A stretch of 64,000 nt of DNA from the NCBI RefSeq assembly GCF_047634355.1, contig NZ_JBLIAL010000006.1. The stretch is one strand, 5' to 3'. Source of the stretch: Porticoccus sp002341315. Lineage in GTDB: Bacteria > Pseudomonadota > Gammaproteobacteria > Pseudomonadales > Porticoccaceae. Position numbers and translations under genes: made by a program. This document shows, piece after piece, positions 16,865-31,874 of this stretch; positions within the stretch are counted from its first letter, which is position 1, and each line of letters begins with the position of its first letter. The notes beneath the pieces were generated by a model, which had not been told where the DNA came from, searched no databases, and worked only from the letters and a program-made list of their open reading frames with translations.

Positions 16865-17811
16865 CAGACCAGTCTTGCCTCTATTGCATCCATCAGTTTG
16901 CCGCCAATATCTGTAGATTCAGCCCGGTCAATTTCCCGTGCACAGGTGGGGCTGGTGACATTGATTTCCGTCAGATAATCGCCGATCACATCCAGCCCGG
17001 CAAACAAAATGGCTCTCTCCCGCAGCACGGGACCAACCTGTGCTGCAATCCACTGATCTCTTTCGGTGAGCGGTTGCACAACGCCCCTGCCGCCCACTGC
17101 CAGGTTGCCTCTGATGTCTCCTTCAGGTGGGATTCTGGCAAGGGAAAAGGGTATCGGCACACCATCCACCATCAGGATGCGCTTGTCACCCTGGCGAATC
17201 TCGGGAATGAACTTCTGTGCCATGATGGTGCGACTGCCATTTATGGTCAGCGTCTCGATGATGACGTTGATATTCGGGTCATCGGCACGAACTTGAAATA
17301 CGGCGGTGCCACCCATGCCGTCCAGGGGTTTATACACCACATTATTGTGGGTCTTGTGAAATTGCTTGAGCATCACTGCATCGCGGCTGACCAGCAGAGG
17401 GGGCGCACATTGAGGGAACAGCGAGGCAAACACTTTTTCGTTGCAGTCTCGCAACCCCTGGGGTTTATTGACGACCAGTACGCCAAGTTTTTCCGCCGCT
17501 TCCAGCAGGTAAGTGGAGTAGATGTACTCGCTGTCGAACGGCGGATCCTTGCGCATCAGTATGACATTCAGTTCTGACAGGGGTCGTCGTTGGGGCTCAT
17601 CCAGCGAGAACCAGTCCAGCAGATCATCTCTGACCCTGAGGGGGGTCATCCTTGCGGTGGGTTTACCGCTCTCCAGCGCCAGGTCAGATTGCTCCATCAG
17701 CATGAGCTGCCAGCCGCGCTTCTGGGCCGCAAGCAATAGCACCAGTGTGGTATCTTTTTTCGGGTTGATGCCATCAATGGCATCCATGACCACGCCGAGT
17801 GTCCTCGTCAT
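16864..17811 (-). CDS. gshB: Glutathione synthetase
   Basis: GshB joins gamma-glutamylcysteine and glycine using ATP, the final step of glutathione synthesis. I choose the ATG at 17811 (MTRTLGVVMDAIDGINPKKD), giving 315 residues, the usual length; a GTG at 17829 would add six residues without a better ribosome site. The ATP-grasp segments are clear: VVYKPLDGMGGTAVF, RTIMAQKFIPEIRQGDKRI and GLDVIGDYLTEINVTSPT. It is the first gene of the gshB-tonB-yqgE-ruvX unit and is divergent from pilG across about 240 bases. Confidence 0.96.
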   Translation of the reverse strand: MTRTLGVVMDAIDGINPKKDTTLVLLLAAQKRGWQLMLMEQSDLALESGKPTARMTPLRVRDDLLDWFSLDEPQRRPLSELNVILMRKDPPFDSEYIYSTYLLEAAEKLGVLVVNKPQGLRDCNEKVFASLFPQCAPPLLVSRDAVMLKQFHKTHNNVVYKPLDGMGGTAVFQVRADDPNINVIIETLTINGSRTIMAQKFIPEIRQGDKRILMVDGVPIPFSLARIPPEGDIRGNLAVGGRGVVQPLTERDQWIAAQVGPVLRERAILFAGLDVIGDYLTEINVTSPTCAREIDRAESTDIGGKLMDAIEARLV

Positions 17812-18047
17812 AATTGTTACCTGTGTCACGCTATCAGGGTGGGCATGTTATTTATGATAGCCATGCGGGTTTGCGATTCTTGGCAGTAACTTAAGGCCAG
17901 TGTCCTGTCAGCGCAATACCTGATGTTAAAAATGGTGCCCGGTGGCCAATCCCAACAGGCGGTTATAGATAAAACCTCATGATTGTGTTACATAAGTCCA
18001 TCCAGGTGGCACGGACTTGTGGGAATCAAAAATTGGGACAAAGAACA

Positions 18048-18509
18048 ATGGAAGAGCAATTAAACGGCCTTAAAGTGATGGTCATTGATGATAGCAATAC
18101 CATCCGTCGTACAGCGGAAACGCTGCTCAGCAAAGCTGGGTGCGAGGTGATTACGGCTATTGACGGTTTTGACTCGCTTGCCAAGATTGCCGATACCAAG
18201 CCCGATATCATTTTTGTCGATATCATGATGCCCCGGCTGGATGGCTATCAGACCTGTGCCCTGATCAAGAATAACAGCCACTTTAAATTTACACCCGTCA
18301 TTATGCTGTCCAGCAAGGATGGCTTGTTTGACAAGGCAAAAGGGCGGATTGTGGGGGCTGATGATTACCTCACCAAGCCATTCAGCAAAGCTGAGCTATT
18401 TGAGGCGCTGGAGAGGTTTGCTCCCCGAGCAGTTGCCCCGGATTCAACAGCGGAACAAACTACCAATATCCCGGATGGGGGCGCGTATGGCGAGAGTACT
18501 GATCATTGA
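18048..18509 (+). CDS. pilG: Twitching motility response regulator PilG
   Basis: PilG is a single-domain CheY-like receiver phosphorylated by ChpA; in P. aeruginosa it promotes pilus extension and cAMP production. The ATG at 18048 gives 153 residues beginning MEEQLNGLKVMVIDDSNTIR, almost identical to P. aeruginosa PilG there. The phosphoacceptor is Asp58 in VDIMMPRLDG, and the conserved Lys is in DYLTKPFSK. An in-frame start at 17979 adds 23 unconserved residues. It is the first gene of the pilGHIJK-chpAC operon; its 3' end overlaps pilH by 23 bases. Confidence 0.96.
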   Translation: MEEQLNGLKVMVIDDSNTIRRTAETLLSKAGCEVITAIDGFDSLAKIADTKPDIIFVDIMMPRLDGYQTCALIKNNSHFKFTPVIMLSSKDGLFDKAKGRIVGADDYLTKPFSKAELFEALERFAPRAVAPDSTAEQTTNIPDGGAYGESTDH

Positions 18510-18849
18510 TGATTCGCCCACTGAGACACATCGACTCACTGGCATGCTGGAAAAAAATGGCTACGAGGTGCTGGCGGCTGATAGTGGCGAAGCCGGTTAT
18601 AGCATGGCCCTGAGAGAGCAGCCGGATGCTGTTTTGATGGATATTGTGTTGCCCGGAGTCAATGGTTTTCAGGCGACCCGCCAGTTGAGCAAAGCCAGCG
18701 AGACAGAGCATATTCCCGTGATCATCGTTACCACCAAGGACCAGGAAACCGATAAGGTCTGGGGTATGCGTCAGGGTGCCAGGGCGTATCTCACCAAACC
18801 GGTCAATGAAAAAGATCTCATCAGCATTCTGAAGGAAGTAATCAGTTGA
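18487..18849 (+). CDS. pilH: Twitching motility response regulator PilH
   Basis: PilH is the second CheY-like receiver of the Pil-Chp system and is considered to promote retraction or act as a phosphate sink. The 120-residue protein starts MARVLIIDDSPTETHRLTGM, with phosphoacceptor Asp52 in LMDIVLPGVNG and a conserved TTKDQETDKVWGMRQGA segment. The start lies inside the end of pilG (23-base overlap) after a GGGGGCG ribosome site. A second ATG four codons upstream (18475) is possible. It is followed 20 bases later by pilI. Confidence 0.95.
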   Translation: MARVLIIDDSPTETHRLTGMLEKNGYEVLAADSGEAGYSMALREQPDAVLMDIVLPGVNGFQATRQLSKASETEHIPVIIVTTKDQETDKVWGMRQGARAYLTKPVNEKDLISILKEVIS

Positions 18850-18869
18850 ATACTGGTCGCTAGCGAGTC

Positions 18870-19403
18870 ATGGTCAGTTCACCGTTCAATACGCTCCTAT
18901 CCCTGTCGCAGCGGTTTAATAGTGCGAAACGCGGATTGCCGGCGCAGCAGGATATTGTTCCCGCCTGCAAGGTGGTGTGCTTTTCCATTCTCGGCATTAA
19001 CCTGGTGGTTGCATTGGAAGAACTCACCGAAATAGTTGAATTGCCGCAATACACCCGACTGCCTAGGGTGAAGCGCTGGGTATTGGGGATAGCAAACCTG
19101 CGGGGAAGATTGTTGCCTATCGTCAAACTGTCAGCGTTCCTGGGCGACAAATTATCCGGTTCGGCAAAGCAGCAGCGGGTAATGGTGATTGATATGATGG
19201 GAATGTTTGTTGGCCTGACGGTTGACCGTGTGTATGGCATGCGTCATTTCAAGATAGATACATATACCAGAAACCTGAATGATATCCCCGACCGGCTCGC
19301 GCCGTACGCAGACGGGGGTTTTGTCCAGCCGGATGGCACCTGGATTTTGCTGCGTCCCAGACAGTTGCTGGCAGACCGGCGTTTTACCGAAGTGGCGGCC
19401 TAG
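18870..19403 (+). CDS. pilI: CheW-like adaptor PilI
   Basis: PilI is a CheW-domain coupling protein that links the chemoreceptor PilJ to the histidine kinase ChpA at the cell pole. The 177-residue protein carries the CheW pattern: CFSILGINLVVALEELTEIVEL, then PRVKRWVLGIANLRGRLLPIVKL, and VMVIDMMGMFVGLTVDRV. The length matches P. aeruginosa PilI. It is followed after 70 bases by pilJ. Confidence 0.93.
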   Translation: MVSSPFNTLLSLSQRFNSAKRGLPAQQDIVPACKVVCFSILGINLVVALEELTEIVELPQYTRLPRVKRWVLGIANLRGRLLPIVKLSAFLGDKLSGSAKQQRVMVIDMMGMFVGLTVDRVYGMRHFKIDTYTRNLNDIPDRLAPYADGGFVQPDGTWILLRPRQLLADRRFTEVAA

Positions 19404-19473
19404 CTGGTCGCCCAGAAAAATTTGTGCGGGTCTGCCAAGGGTAGCCGCAACACAGGCTTGGAGTGATATTCAC

Positions 19474-21987
19474 ATGAAAACGGCGGTCAACAAATCCAAA
19501 AATAAGTCTCTGATCACCTTTCTGTCGGTGCTGTTGGTGGTGGTGGTCGTTTTTCTCGGCTTCAACCTGTTGATGGTCTTCAATCAAAATGCCAGGGATC
19601 AGGAAAGTTTGCAGCTAACGTCAGAGTTGCGGGCGCTGTCCTACCGGCTCGTCAGTTTGTCCCGGGAATCAACCGCAGGCAACGAGGGAGCATTTGCTGA
19701 GCTGCAGGGTTTGGTTGATCGCATGCAGGAGAGCTGGGGTAAACTGCATGGCAACCTGGTGGATGAGGTGGCTGCCCCTCCACTGGATGCTCTTTCGGAA
19801 GTGTGGATAACTGCGCAGCAAAATGCCCGTACGATTATCGACAATCAGGACACCGTCATCTTCCTCAACAAGGTCGCGGCGACTCTGAATCAAAGCCTGC
19901 CGGAACTCCAAGAGGAGCATAGGGAGGTGGTGGATATTCTGTTGGCCGGCAGAGCGCCCTCCGAACAGGTGGCACTTGCACAGGCGCAAATCTGGCGTGC
20001 CGAGAGAATTGGCCGCAATGTTGACAAAATGCTGGCCGGTAGTGCCGATGCGAAAACGGCCGCTGACCAGTTCTCCCGCGATGTGAAAATGTTTGGGCAA
20101 GTGCTGGCGGGCATGAAGAATGGTGATGCCGAACTGGGTATCAGCCCTGTTACTGTCCCTCGTGCAAGAGAGAATCTGGACAGCAGTACAGAACATTTTG
20201 CGTTTGTCAGCAGTTCCATCCAGGAAATTTTTGATGCTACCCCGGCATTCTTCAGCGCCAGTCAGGCAAGCAAGAGCATCCTTGATGAGTCGCCTCTTCT
20301 GCAGGAGCGAATCAACAATATCTCCGACGCGATCGCCGCGTTGCCGCAGAGCCGCAGTTTTACGTATCAAACAGCGCTGTACGCCGGTGTCATCGGTGTG
20401 ATTATCATGGCGTTAATGGGTGTGCTGATCTCGGCGGAAACCCGCCGCCGGCTTCAGGAAACGGCGATGGACAACAAGCAGAACCAGCAGGCAATTCTGC
20501 GTCTGCTGGATGAGATCGCCGGTCTTGGTGAAGGTGACCTTACCAGCCATGCCACTGTCACCGAGGATTTTACCGGTGCGATTGCAGACTCGATCAACTA
20601 CGCCATCGACCAGCTGCGTATCCTAGTGGCTCAGATACAGGATACCTCCGAAAACGTCTCGGCCGCGGCCAATGAAACCCGGGCTACGGCGCTGCAGCTG
20701 GCTGACGCTTCGGAGCATCAGGCGCAGGAAATTGCCGGTGCCTCGGCAGCCATCAACGAAATGGCCGTTACTATTGATCAGGTGTCGGCAAACTCCGCCG
20801 AATCTGCCCTGGTGGCGGAAAAATCGGTTTCGATTGCCAAGAAAGGTGCCGAAGTCGTACAGAATACCATCGGCGGCATGGATACGATTCGTGAGCAAAT
20901 CCAGGATACGTCCAAGCGCATCAAGCGACTGGGGGAGAGCTCTCAGGAAATCGGTGACATCGTGTCACTGATTAATGATATTGCCGACCAGACCAATATT
21001 CTCGCACTCAACGCCGCTATACAGGCCTCGATGGCTGGTGATGCGGGACGTGGCTTTGCAGTGGTTGCCGACGAAGTCCAGCGTCTTGCCGAACGTTCTG
21101 CCGGGGCAACCAAGCAGATCGCCTCGCTGGTGAAAACCATTCAGACCGACACCAATGAAGCCGTCAGTTCCATGGAGCAAACGACCTCTGAGGTGGTAAG
21201 GGGGGCGGAGCGGGCCCATGCTGCGGAGGGTGCCCTGGAGGAAATCGAAACCGTCTCGGCCGATCTTGCGGAACTGATTCAGGATATCTCCACGGCGGCC
21301 AAGCATCAGGCCACGACCGCTGGGCACATTTCCAGAACGATGAATGTGATCCAGGATATTACCTCTCAGACCCTCTCCGGTACCAATAATACGGCCCAGT
21401 CCATTGGTGAATTGGCGGAGCTGGCCGTTGACCTGAGAAATTCGGTCTCCGGGTTCAAGTTGCCTGCCTCCATGGAGCGCCATCATCCCCACCAGGAACC
21501 GAAGCAGGTCGGGGATTTTAATGAATATGCTTTCGGCGATGATGTGCTTTTCGAGGATGCTGCTGAAGATGAGTTTCTCGATCATATCGGCGAAGACGCG
21601 CCCGCTGATGGGATTGGCGACCCCGAGGACAGTGCTGCAGACAAACCGTCTGCCCCGATCCGCCAGCCCATGCGTGCTACAAGCTTAAGCGAGGATGAAG
21701 CAGATGAAATAGAAAAGGCGATGTATAAAGATCAAACGTCCTCGCCTGCAACGACCCGACCAGTAGATGACAGTGAGCGCTTATCAAGCGCCGACGATAA
21801 TGGCAGCTATGATGAAGAGGAAATTCTCAAGTCACTGCAGTCAGATGATGGTGATATGGACTTCGACCACCTGGCCAGGGAACTGGATGAAGATGAAGAT
21901 TTCTCTGCAGAATGGGAAGAGCATACCGGTGATCAGGCGGGCAACAAGGAGAAGAAAAAGCCATATTCTCCGGATAGCCAGGCCTGA
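19474..21987 (+). CDS. pilJ: Methyl-accepting chemoreceptor PilJ with a long acidic C-terminal extension
   Basis: PilJ is the inner-membrane receptor of the Pil-Chp system. The ATG at 19474 (MKTAVNKSKNKSLITFLSVL) gives 837 residues; an open frame reaching back to 19279 only overlaps pilI. Order of parts: first membrane helix (about 12-35), a periplasmic region with PilJ-type helical repeats, a second helix (about 300-320), HAMP-like linker, and signalling domain with the conserved hairpin tip around QTNILALNAAIQASMAGDAGRG. From about residue 666 a tail of some 170 residues follows, very rich in Asp and Glu. P. aeruginosa PilJ (682 residues) ends near that point, so the tail is an addition of unknown role. 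Confidence 0.94.
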   Translation: MKTAVNKSKNKSLITFLSVLLVVVVVFLGFNLLMVFNQNARDQESLQLTSELRALSYRLVSLSRESTAGNEGAFAELQGLVDRMQESWGKLHGNLVDEVAAPPLDALSEVWITAQQNARTIIDNQDTVIFLNKVAATLNQSLPELQEEHREVVDILLAGRAPSEQVALAQAQIWRAERIGRNVDKMLAGSADAKTAADQFSRDVKMFGQVLAGMKNGDAELGISPVTVPRARENLDSSTEHFAFVSSSIQEIFDATPAFFSASQASKSILDESPLLQERINNISDAIAALPQSRSFTYQTALYAGVIGVIIMALMGVLISAETRRRLQETAMDNKQNQQAILRLLDEIAGLGEGDLTSHATVTEDFTGAIADSINYAIDQLRILVAQIQDTSENVSAAANETRATALQLADASEHQAQEIAGASAAINEMAVTIDQVSANSAESALVAEKSVSIAKKGAEVVQNTIGGMDTIREQIQDTSKRIKRLGESSQEIGDIVSLINDIADQTNILALNAAIQASMAGDAGRGFAVVADEVQRLAERSAGATKQIASLVKTIQTDTNEAVSSMEQTTSEVVRGAERAHAAEGALEEIETVSADLAELIQDISTAAKHQATTAGHISRTMNVIQDITSQTLSGTNNTAQSIGELAELAVDLRNSVSGFKLPASMERHHPHQEPKQVGDFNEYAFGDDVLFEDAAEDEFLDHIGEDAPADGIGDPEDSAADKPSAPIRQPMRATSLSEDEADEIEKAMYKDQTSSPATTRPVDDSERLSSADDNGSYDEEEILKSLQSDDGDMDFDHLARELDEDEDFSAEWEEHTGDQAGNKEKKKPYSPDSQA

Positions 21988-22006
21988 GTGATGGCGGAAT
22001 TTTCCG

Positions 22007-22840
22007 ATGGACCCCGCCATGGAATTGACTGAGCGAAAATTCAGACATTGGTGCCGTTTGGTTGAATCACACAGCGGTATAGCAGTCAGTGATTGCTGGG
22101 CGGACTTTGCCCGTCGCCGAATGGTTGAACACCAGTCTTTTTCCCGGCAGCCCGAGGGTGGCCGGGAGCACCTGCAGGCGCTGGTGGATCGCCTGTTGAT
22201 CAAGGAAACACGGTTTTTTCGTCATCCTCCTTCGTTTAATTATGTGGCAAGTGTGCTGTCGGGTGATTCAGATGTTCCCGAGTCTGACCCTCAATCGGAA
22301 CCGCCATCCGGGTTTAGTCTGTGGAGCGTCGGTTGTGCCAGTGGTGAGGAGGCTTATTCGCTGGCAATGCTTTCAGAGCAACTCTGTCAGGCAGGTAAAT
22401 TGTCTTCCCCGTTTCGCTTGCTGGCCACGGACCTGTCCCGGTCGGCCCTGGATATCGCCAGGTGCGGCGAATACCCGCGGAGTCGCCTGAGGCATCTCAA
22501 TGCCATGCAGCACGCCTGGTTCGAATCAGCGGGGGATAAATTCCTGCGCGTCAGGGAGACCCTCAAAAAGCGCATTGTTTTCGCCCGGCACAATCTGCTC
22601 GATTCGCTACCGGGCAAAACCTTCGATGTCATTTTTTGTCAGAACCTGCTGGTATATGTCGCACCAACGCGCAGAAAAATGCTACTGGAGAAACTGGCGG
22701 GCGCTCTCAAACCGGCTGGCCGTCTGATTCTTGCTCCCGGTGAATTTTTTGGTGCGCCACCGGCAGTGCTGATACGGGACCGTTTTGATCCCGCTGTGCT
22801 CGCCTATCGGCGCTCCGCCAACCCGGTGCGGGGGCATTAA
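22007..22840 (+). CDS. pilK: CheR-type chemoreceptor methyltransferase PilK
   Basis: PilK methylates glutamates of the receptor PilJ using S-adenosylmethionine. The 277-residue protein has a CheR N-terminal helical region and an AdoMet-binding fold: LWSVGCASGEEAYSLAMLSEQ (motif I), RLLATDLSRSALDIARCGEYP, then FDVIFCQNLLVYVAPTRRKMLL. The start ATG at 22007 has GGCGGA eight bases before it; an ATG five codons later is also possible. Its stop codon abuts the chpA start. No matching methylesterase gene (chpB) is present in this operon. Confidence 0.93.
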   Translation: MDPAMELTERKFRHWCRLVESHSGIAVSDCWADFARRRMVEHQSFSRQPEGGREHLQALVDRLLIKETRFFRHPPSFNYVASVLSGDSDVPESDPQSEPPSGFSLWSVGCASGEEAYSLAMLSEQLCQAGKLSSPFRLLATDLSRSALDIARCGEYPRSRLRHLNAMQHAWFESAGDKFLRVRETLKKRIVFARHNLLDSLPGKTFDVIFCQNLLVYVAPTRRKMLLEKLAGALKPAGRLILAPGEFFGAPPAVLIRDRFDPAVLAYRRSANPVRGH

Positions 22841-28549
<5,709 letters not shown>

Positions 28550-28634
28550 TTGTGCTGTTTGCTATCCGGATAAAAGGCGTGTCCTTAGGCGTCATTGCCC
28601 CAGAAAAAGCTATAACTGCTGAGGGGGGCAAGCG

Positions 28635-29114
28635 GTGAGCAAACCGGTTGTTGATAATCCGTTGTTGCCCGATGAAGTGGACAGCCTGCTTGTGTCGCTC
28701 AGCGGTCACCGCCTGCTGGTTCCTATGGCAGCGGTTGCCGAGATTGTGCAGCAGGTTGACTGTCAACGGGATGACCAACAACCCTCCTGGTTGCAGGGTT
28801 GGATAAGCTGGCGAACCGAACGCATTCCACTGGTTTCCTTTGAATCACTGGTTGGCGACGAGCGGACGGTGTTGGGTGACCGGGCGATGGCGCTGGTGTT
28901 ATACCGCATACTGCCGGACGGTCTGAGTCAATTTTATGCCCTGCAAATCCAGAATTTTCCGCATTTGATCAGGTTGGCAGACGATGGGTTGCTGCAGCAG
29001 GTTCCCCTGGCGGAGCTGCCACCCTGTGTTCTGATGATGATTACTGTCAGAGAGCAGCAGGCATTGATCCCCGATCTGGATAAAATTGAACAACTGCTCG
29101 CAGAAGTGCTTTAG
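28635..29114 (+). CDS. chpC: CheW-like protein ChpC
   Basis: This 159-residue CheW-domain protein closes the Pil-Chp operon. The CheW pattern is weak but visible: LLVSLSGHRLLVPMAAVAEIVQ, WLQGWISWRTERIPLVSFESL, MALVLYRI. It matches ChpC in P. aeruginosa by position and length. The GTG start at 28635 follows GAGGGGGG. In P. aeruginosa chpB (methylesterase) lies between chpA and chpC; here only 85 non-coding bases separate them. Confidence 0.87.
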   Translation: MSKPVVDNPLLPDEVDSLLVSLSGHRLLVPMAAVAEIVQQVDCQRDDQQPSWLQGWISWRTERIPLVSFESLVGDERTVLGDRAMALVLYRILPDGLSQFYALQIQNFPHLIRLADDGLLQQVPLAELPPCVLMMITVREQQALIPDLDKIEQLLAEVL

Positions 29115-29307
29115 CAGCAGGCGGGGTATTGCGTCCCGTTTTCAGGTATTTTAGTTCTGACCGCCACACAGCATCGGGCCCTGTCTGCGCCTTTTGCCCC
29201 GGGCAGATGAGCAAATCCTTACTATGCGTACCTCTGGTGCTGGTGGTAGAGTAGATAAATTCGGTGTTCCCTCCCTGCCTCCAAGTGACTTTTTCGAGGG
29301 TCCAATA

Positions 29308-31008
29308 GTGTCCAAAGAGCGTAAAAGAACGGCTGCCGAAAAGCACGAGGAGCTTTTGGCCAAAGCAATTGAGATGACAGTATCACTCAATCCGCTGGTT
29401 GGCGTCAGTACGGAGGACCTCAAGACAGCCGTCAAGAAAACAGTTAAGCAAACGGCGGCACAGCCTTCCAAGGTGTTGCGCTATAGCAAGCGGTTCGCCG
29501 GCAAGGTGACAGATATTCTCAAAGGCACGGACAAGTACGAAGGTCACAAAAATGACCGGCGTTTTGCTGACCCTTCCTGGGATGAAAACAAGCTTTATCA
29601 CAAGCTCAAGCAGGCCTATTTTGCCTGGGAGGAGTCATTGGATGAACTGGTAGATGACCTTGGCCTGGAGGGAATGGAAGAGCGACGGGCCCGTTTCGTC
29701 AAAGAGATGCTGATCACGTCCATGGCTCCCACTAACTTCCTGTTGGGTAATCCAAAAGCACTCAGAAAAGCGATTGAAACCCGTGGCAGCAGTTTGCTGA
29801 AAGGGCTGAAGAACTATGCTCACGACCTGAAAGATAACAACGGTATGCCTGCCCAGGTGGATAAAAGCCAGTTTCGGGTGGGTGGTAATCTGGCGACGAC
29901 AGAGGGTGTTGTCGTTTTTCGCAATGAGATACTGGAGCTGATCCAGTACAAGCCGCGTACTGTCCGTGTGTTTGGCAGGCCGCTACTGATCATCCCTCCC
30001 CAGATCAACAAGTTTTATATCTACGATCTGAATGAGGAAAAAAGCTTTTTTCGTTTTTGCCTCGACCAGGGATTTCAGGTATTTGCGATTAGCTGGAGAA
30101 ATCCCTCGGAGGAACAGGCGCACTGGGGAATGTCTCAATACATTGAGGCGGCGATCGAAGCCGTCGATGCCATCCTCGCAATCACCCGAAGTCAATCTCT
30201 CAATGTGGTTGGCGCCTGTGCCGGCGGTATCACGGCTTCAATTCTGTCCTCCTACCTCAAGCAGACCGGTCGTGATCTGGTGCATTCCCTGAGCCTGTCT
30301 GTGTGTATGCTCAGCATGAACTCCCGAGAAATGGAGCTGGGGGTTTTTACCACGCCGGCATCCCTTCAGGCAGCGCGTCTCAAATCGCGGGAAAGGGGGG
30401 TTCTCGAGGGTGCCGAGCTCGGCCGTGTGTTTAGCTGGATGCGCCCCAATGATCTGGTCTGGAATTATCACATCAACAACTATTTGATGGGTGAAGCACC
30501 ACCGGCCTTTGATATCCTCTTCTGGAACAGCGATTCAACCAATTTGCCTGCAGAGCTGCACTGTGACTTCCTGGATATTTATGAGCACAATACGCTGGAA
30601 GTCGGAGAGATGAAAATTAATGGCGTGACCATAGACCTGGCTGCGCTGGATTGCGACAAGTATGTAACTGCCGGGTTATCCGACCATATTACGCCCTGGA
30701 AAGTCTGCTACAAAACCACCCGGATTGTTGGGGGAAATATCAAGTTTGTGCTCAGTTCCAGTGGCCATATTCAGAGTCTGGTCAATCCCCCCACCAACAC
30801 GAGGGCGCGCTACTTCAGTAATGAAAGCCTGCCAGATAATGCCGATGAGTGGCTCGAGGGGGCTGAACAGTTTGCGGGTTCCTGGTGGACCGACTGGTCC
30901 GACTGGCTTCAGGCCCGCTCCGGGGTGCGAAAAACTGCACCGAAGGTGTTGGGCAGCAAGCACTTCAAACCGATGGAGGATGCCCCCGGCACTTATGTCT
31001 TCGGCTGA
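29308..31008 (+). CDS. phaC: Polyhydroxyalkanoate synthase, class II-like
   Basis: PhaC polymerises (R)-3-hydroxyacyl-CoA into storage polyester at the granule surface. I choose GTG 29308, which follows GAGGG and gives 566 residues starting MSKERKRTAAEKHEEL, close to the 559 of Pseudomonas PhaC1; a frame extending to 29194 lacks homology at its start. The catalytic triad is visible: Cys304 in the lipase-like box GACAGG, Asp459 in GLSDHITPW, and His487 in SSSGHIQSLVNPP. These motifs, DRRFADPSW and the C-terminal SWWTDWSDWLQARSG are typical of class II medium-chain-length synthases. phaZ follows after 19 bases. Confidence 0.95.
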   Translation: MSKERKRTAAEKHEELLAKAIEMTVSLNPLVGVSTEDLKTAVKKTVKQTAAQPSKVLRYSKRFAGKVTDILKGTDKYEGHKNDRRFADPSWDENKLYHKLKQAYFAWEESLDELVDDLGLEGMEERRARFVKEMLITSMAPTNFLLGNPKALRKAIETRGSSLLKGLKNYAHDLKDNNGMPAQVDKSQFRVGGNLATTEGVVVFRNEILELIQYKPRTVRVFGRPLLIIPPQINKFYIYDLNEEKSFFRFCLDQGFQVFAISWRNPSEEQAHWGMSQYIEAAIEAVDAILAITRSQSLNVVGACAGGITASILSSYLKQTGRDLVHSLSLSVCMLSMNSREMELGVFTTPASLQAARLKSRERGVLEGAELGRVFSWMRPNDLVWNYHINNYLMGEAPPAFDILFWNSDSTNLPAELHCDFLDIYEHNTLEVGEMKINGVTIDLAALDCDKYVTAGLSDHITPWKVCYKTTRIVGGNIKFVLSSSGHIQSLVNPPTNTRARYFSNESLPDNADEWLEGAEQFAGSWWTDWSDWLQARSGVRKTAPKVLGSKHFKPMEDAPGTYVFG

Positions 31009-31027
31009 AAACATTGAGGAACATCTG

Positions 31028-31843
31028 GTGAGCGTGAAAACCAGCGGGTTGCAGATCTACTGGTTGGCGGTCATGGGGTTGAACATCCGCGTTGCCATCA
31101 GGCGGGGCAGCGATGTTCGGGGTAAACCCCTGTTGTTACTGAATGGCATTGGTGCCAGTCTGGAGGTTCTGGAAGGTTTCATCGCGGCCATGCCGGGCTG
31201 TGAGGTGATTATTTTTGATGTTCCGGGGGCGGGGAAGTCTGAGGCCCCCGTGTTGCCCTGGCGGTTGCATACCTATGCAAGGCTGACCGCAAAAATTCTC
31301 GATCAGCTGGACTATCGGCAGGTGGATGTGCTGGGACTCTCCTGGGGTGGCACCCTGGCCCAGCAATTTGCCCGCCAGTATCCCGAACGCTGCAGAAAGC
31401 TGGTGCTTTGTGCCACAAGTTGCGGTTCAGCGATGTTTCCCGGGCATCCATCCATCCTGGCAAAAATGATCAGTCCGCGCCGTTACCTGGACAAAAAATA
31501 CATGTCCCGTATTGCCGGTGATCTCTATGGCGGTAAAATGCGCACCGATCCGGCCCAGGTGGAAAAGCATGTATCACGGGTGCAGACCACCAGTTCGCGC
31601 GGTTACTATTATCAGTTGCTGGCACTGGCAACCTGGTCGAGCCTGCACTGGTTGCACAAGATTGCCATGCCAACCCTGATTGTTCATGGCACCGATGACC
31701 CGATCATTCCGCCGGTCAACGCGAAGATTCTTGCCAGCCGGATCCCCGACGCCGAACTGTGGCTGATGAATTGTGGCCATTTGTTCATGCTCACCATGCC
31801 GGATACGGTTGCCCCGGCGATCCGGGAATTTCTCGACCGATAG
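31028..31843 (+). CDS. phaZ: Intracellular medium-chain-length PHA depolymerase PhaZ
   Basis: PhaZ is an alpha/beta hydrolase that breaks down stored polyhydroxyalkanoate. With the GTG start at 31028 (GAGGA seven bases upstream) it has 271 residues. The N-terminal part (NIRVAIRRG, LLLLNGIGASLEVL) aligns with Pseudomonas PhaZ. The nucleophile is Ser105 in GLSWGG; further family segments are QQFARQYPERCRKLVL, SPRRYLDKKYMSRIAGDLYGG, SLHWLHKIAMPTLIVHGTDDP (acid) and CGHLFMLT (His). An ATG at 30995 inside the end of phaC is an alternative start. It lies between phaC and a MaoC-type hydratase on the same strand. Confidence 0.94.
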   Translation: MSVKTSGLQIYWLAVMGLNIRVAIRRGSDVRGKPLLLLNGIGASLEVLEGFIAAMPGCEVIIFDVPGAGKSEAPVLPWRLHTYARLTAKILDQLDYRQVDVLGLSWGGTLAQQFARQYPERCRKLVLCATSCGSAMFPGHPSILAKMISPRRYLDKKYMSRIAGDLYGGKMRTDPAQVEKHVSRVQTTSSRGYYYQLLALATWSSLHWLHKIAMPTLIVHGTDDPIIPPVNAKILASRIPDAELWLMNCGHLFMLTMPDTVAPAIREFLDR

Positions 31844-31874
31844 CACCGCCACTTACCTTCACCGGAATATTCTC

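Noticed and set aside
17979..18047. Longer PilG starting at 17979
   Set aside because: The extra 23 residues are absent from Pseudomonas PilG, whose N-terminus matches the ATG at 18048 closely.
29121..29142. CGGG...CCCG followed by TTTT after chpC as a terminator
   Set aside because: The stem is only four to five base pairs with a long loop; too weak to report as a terminator.
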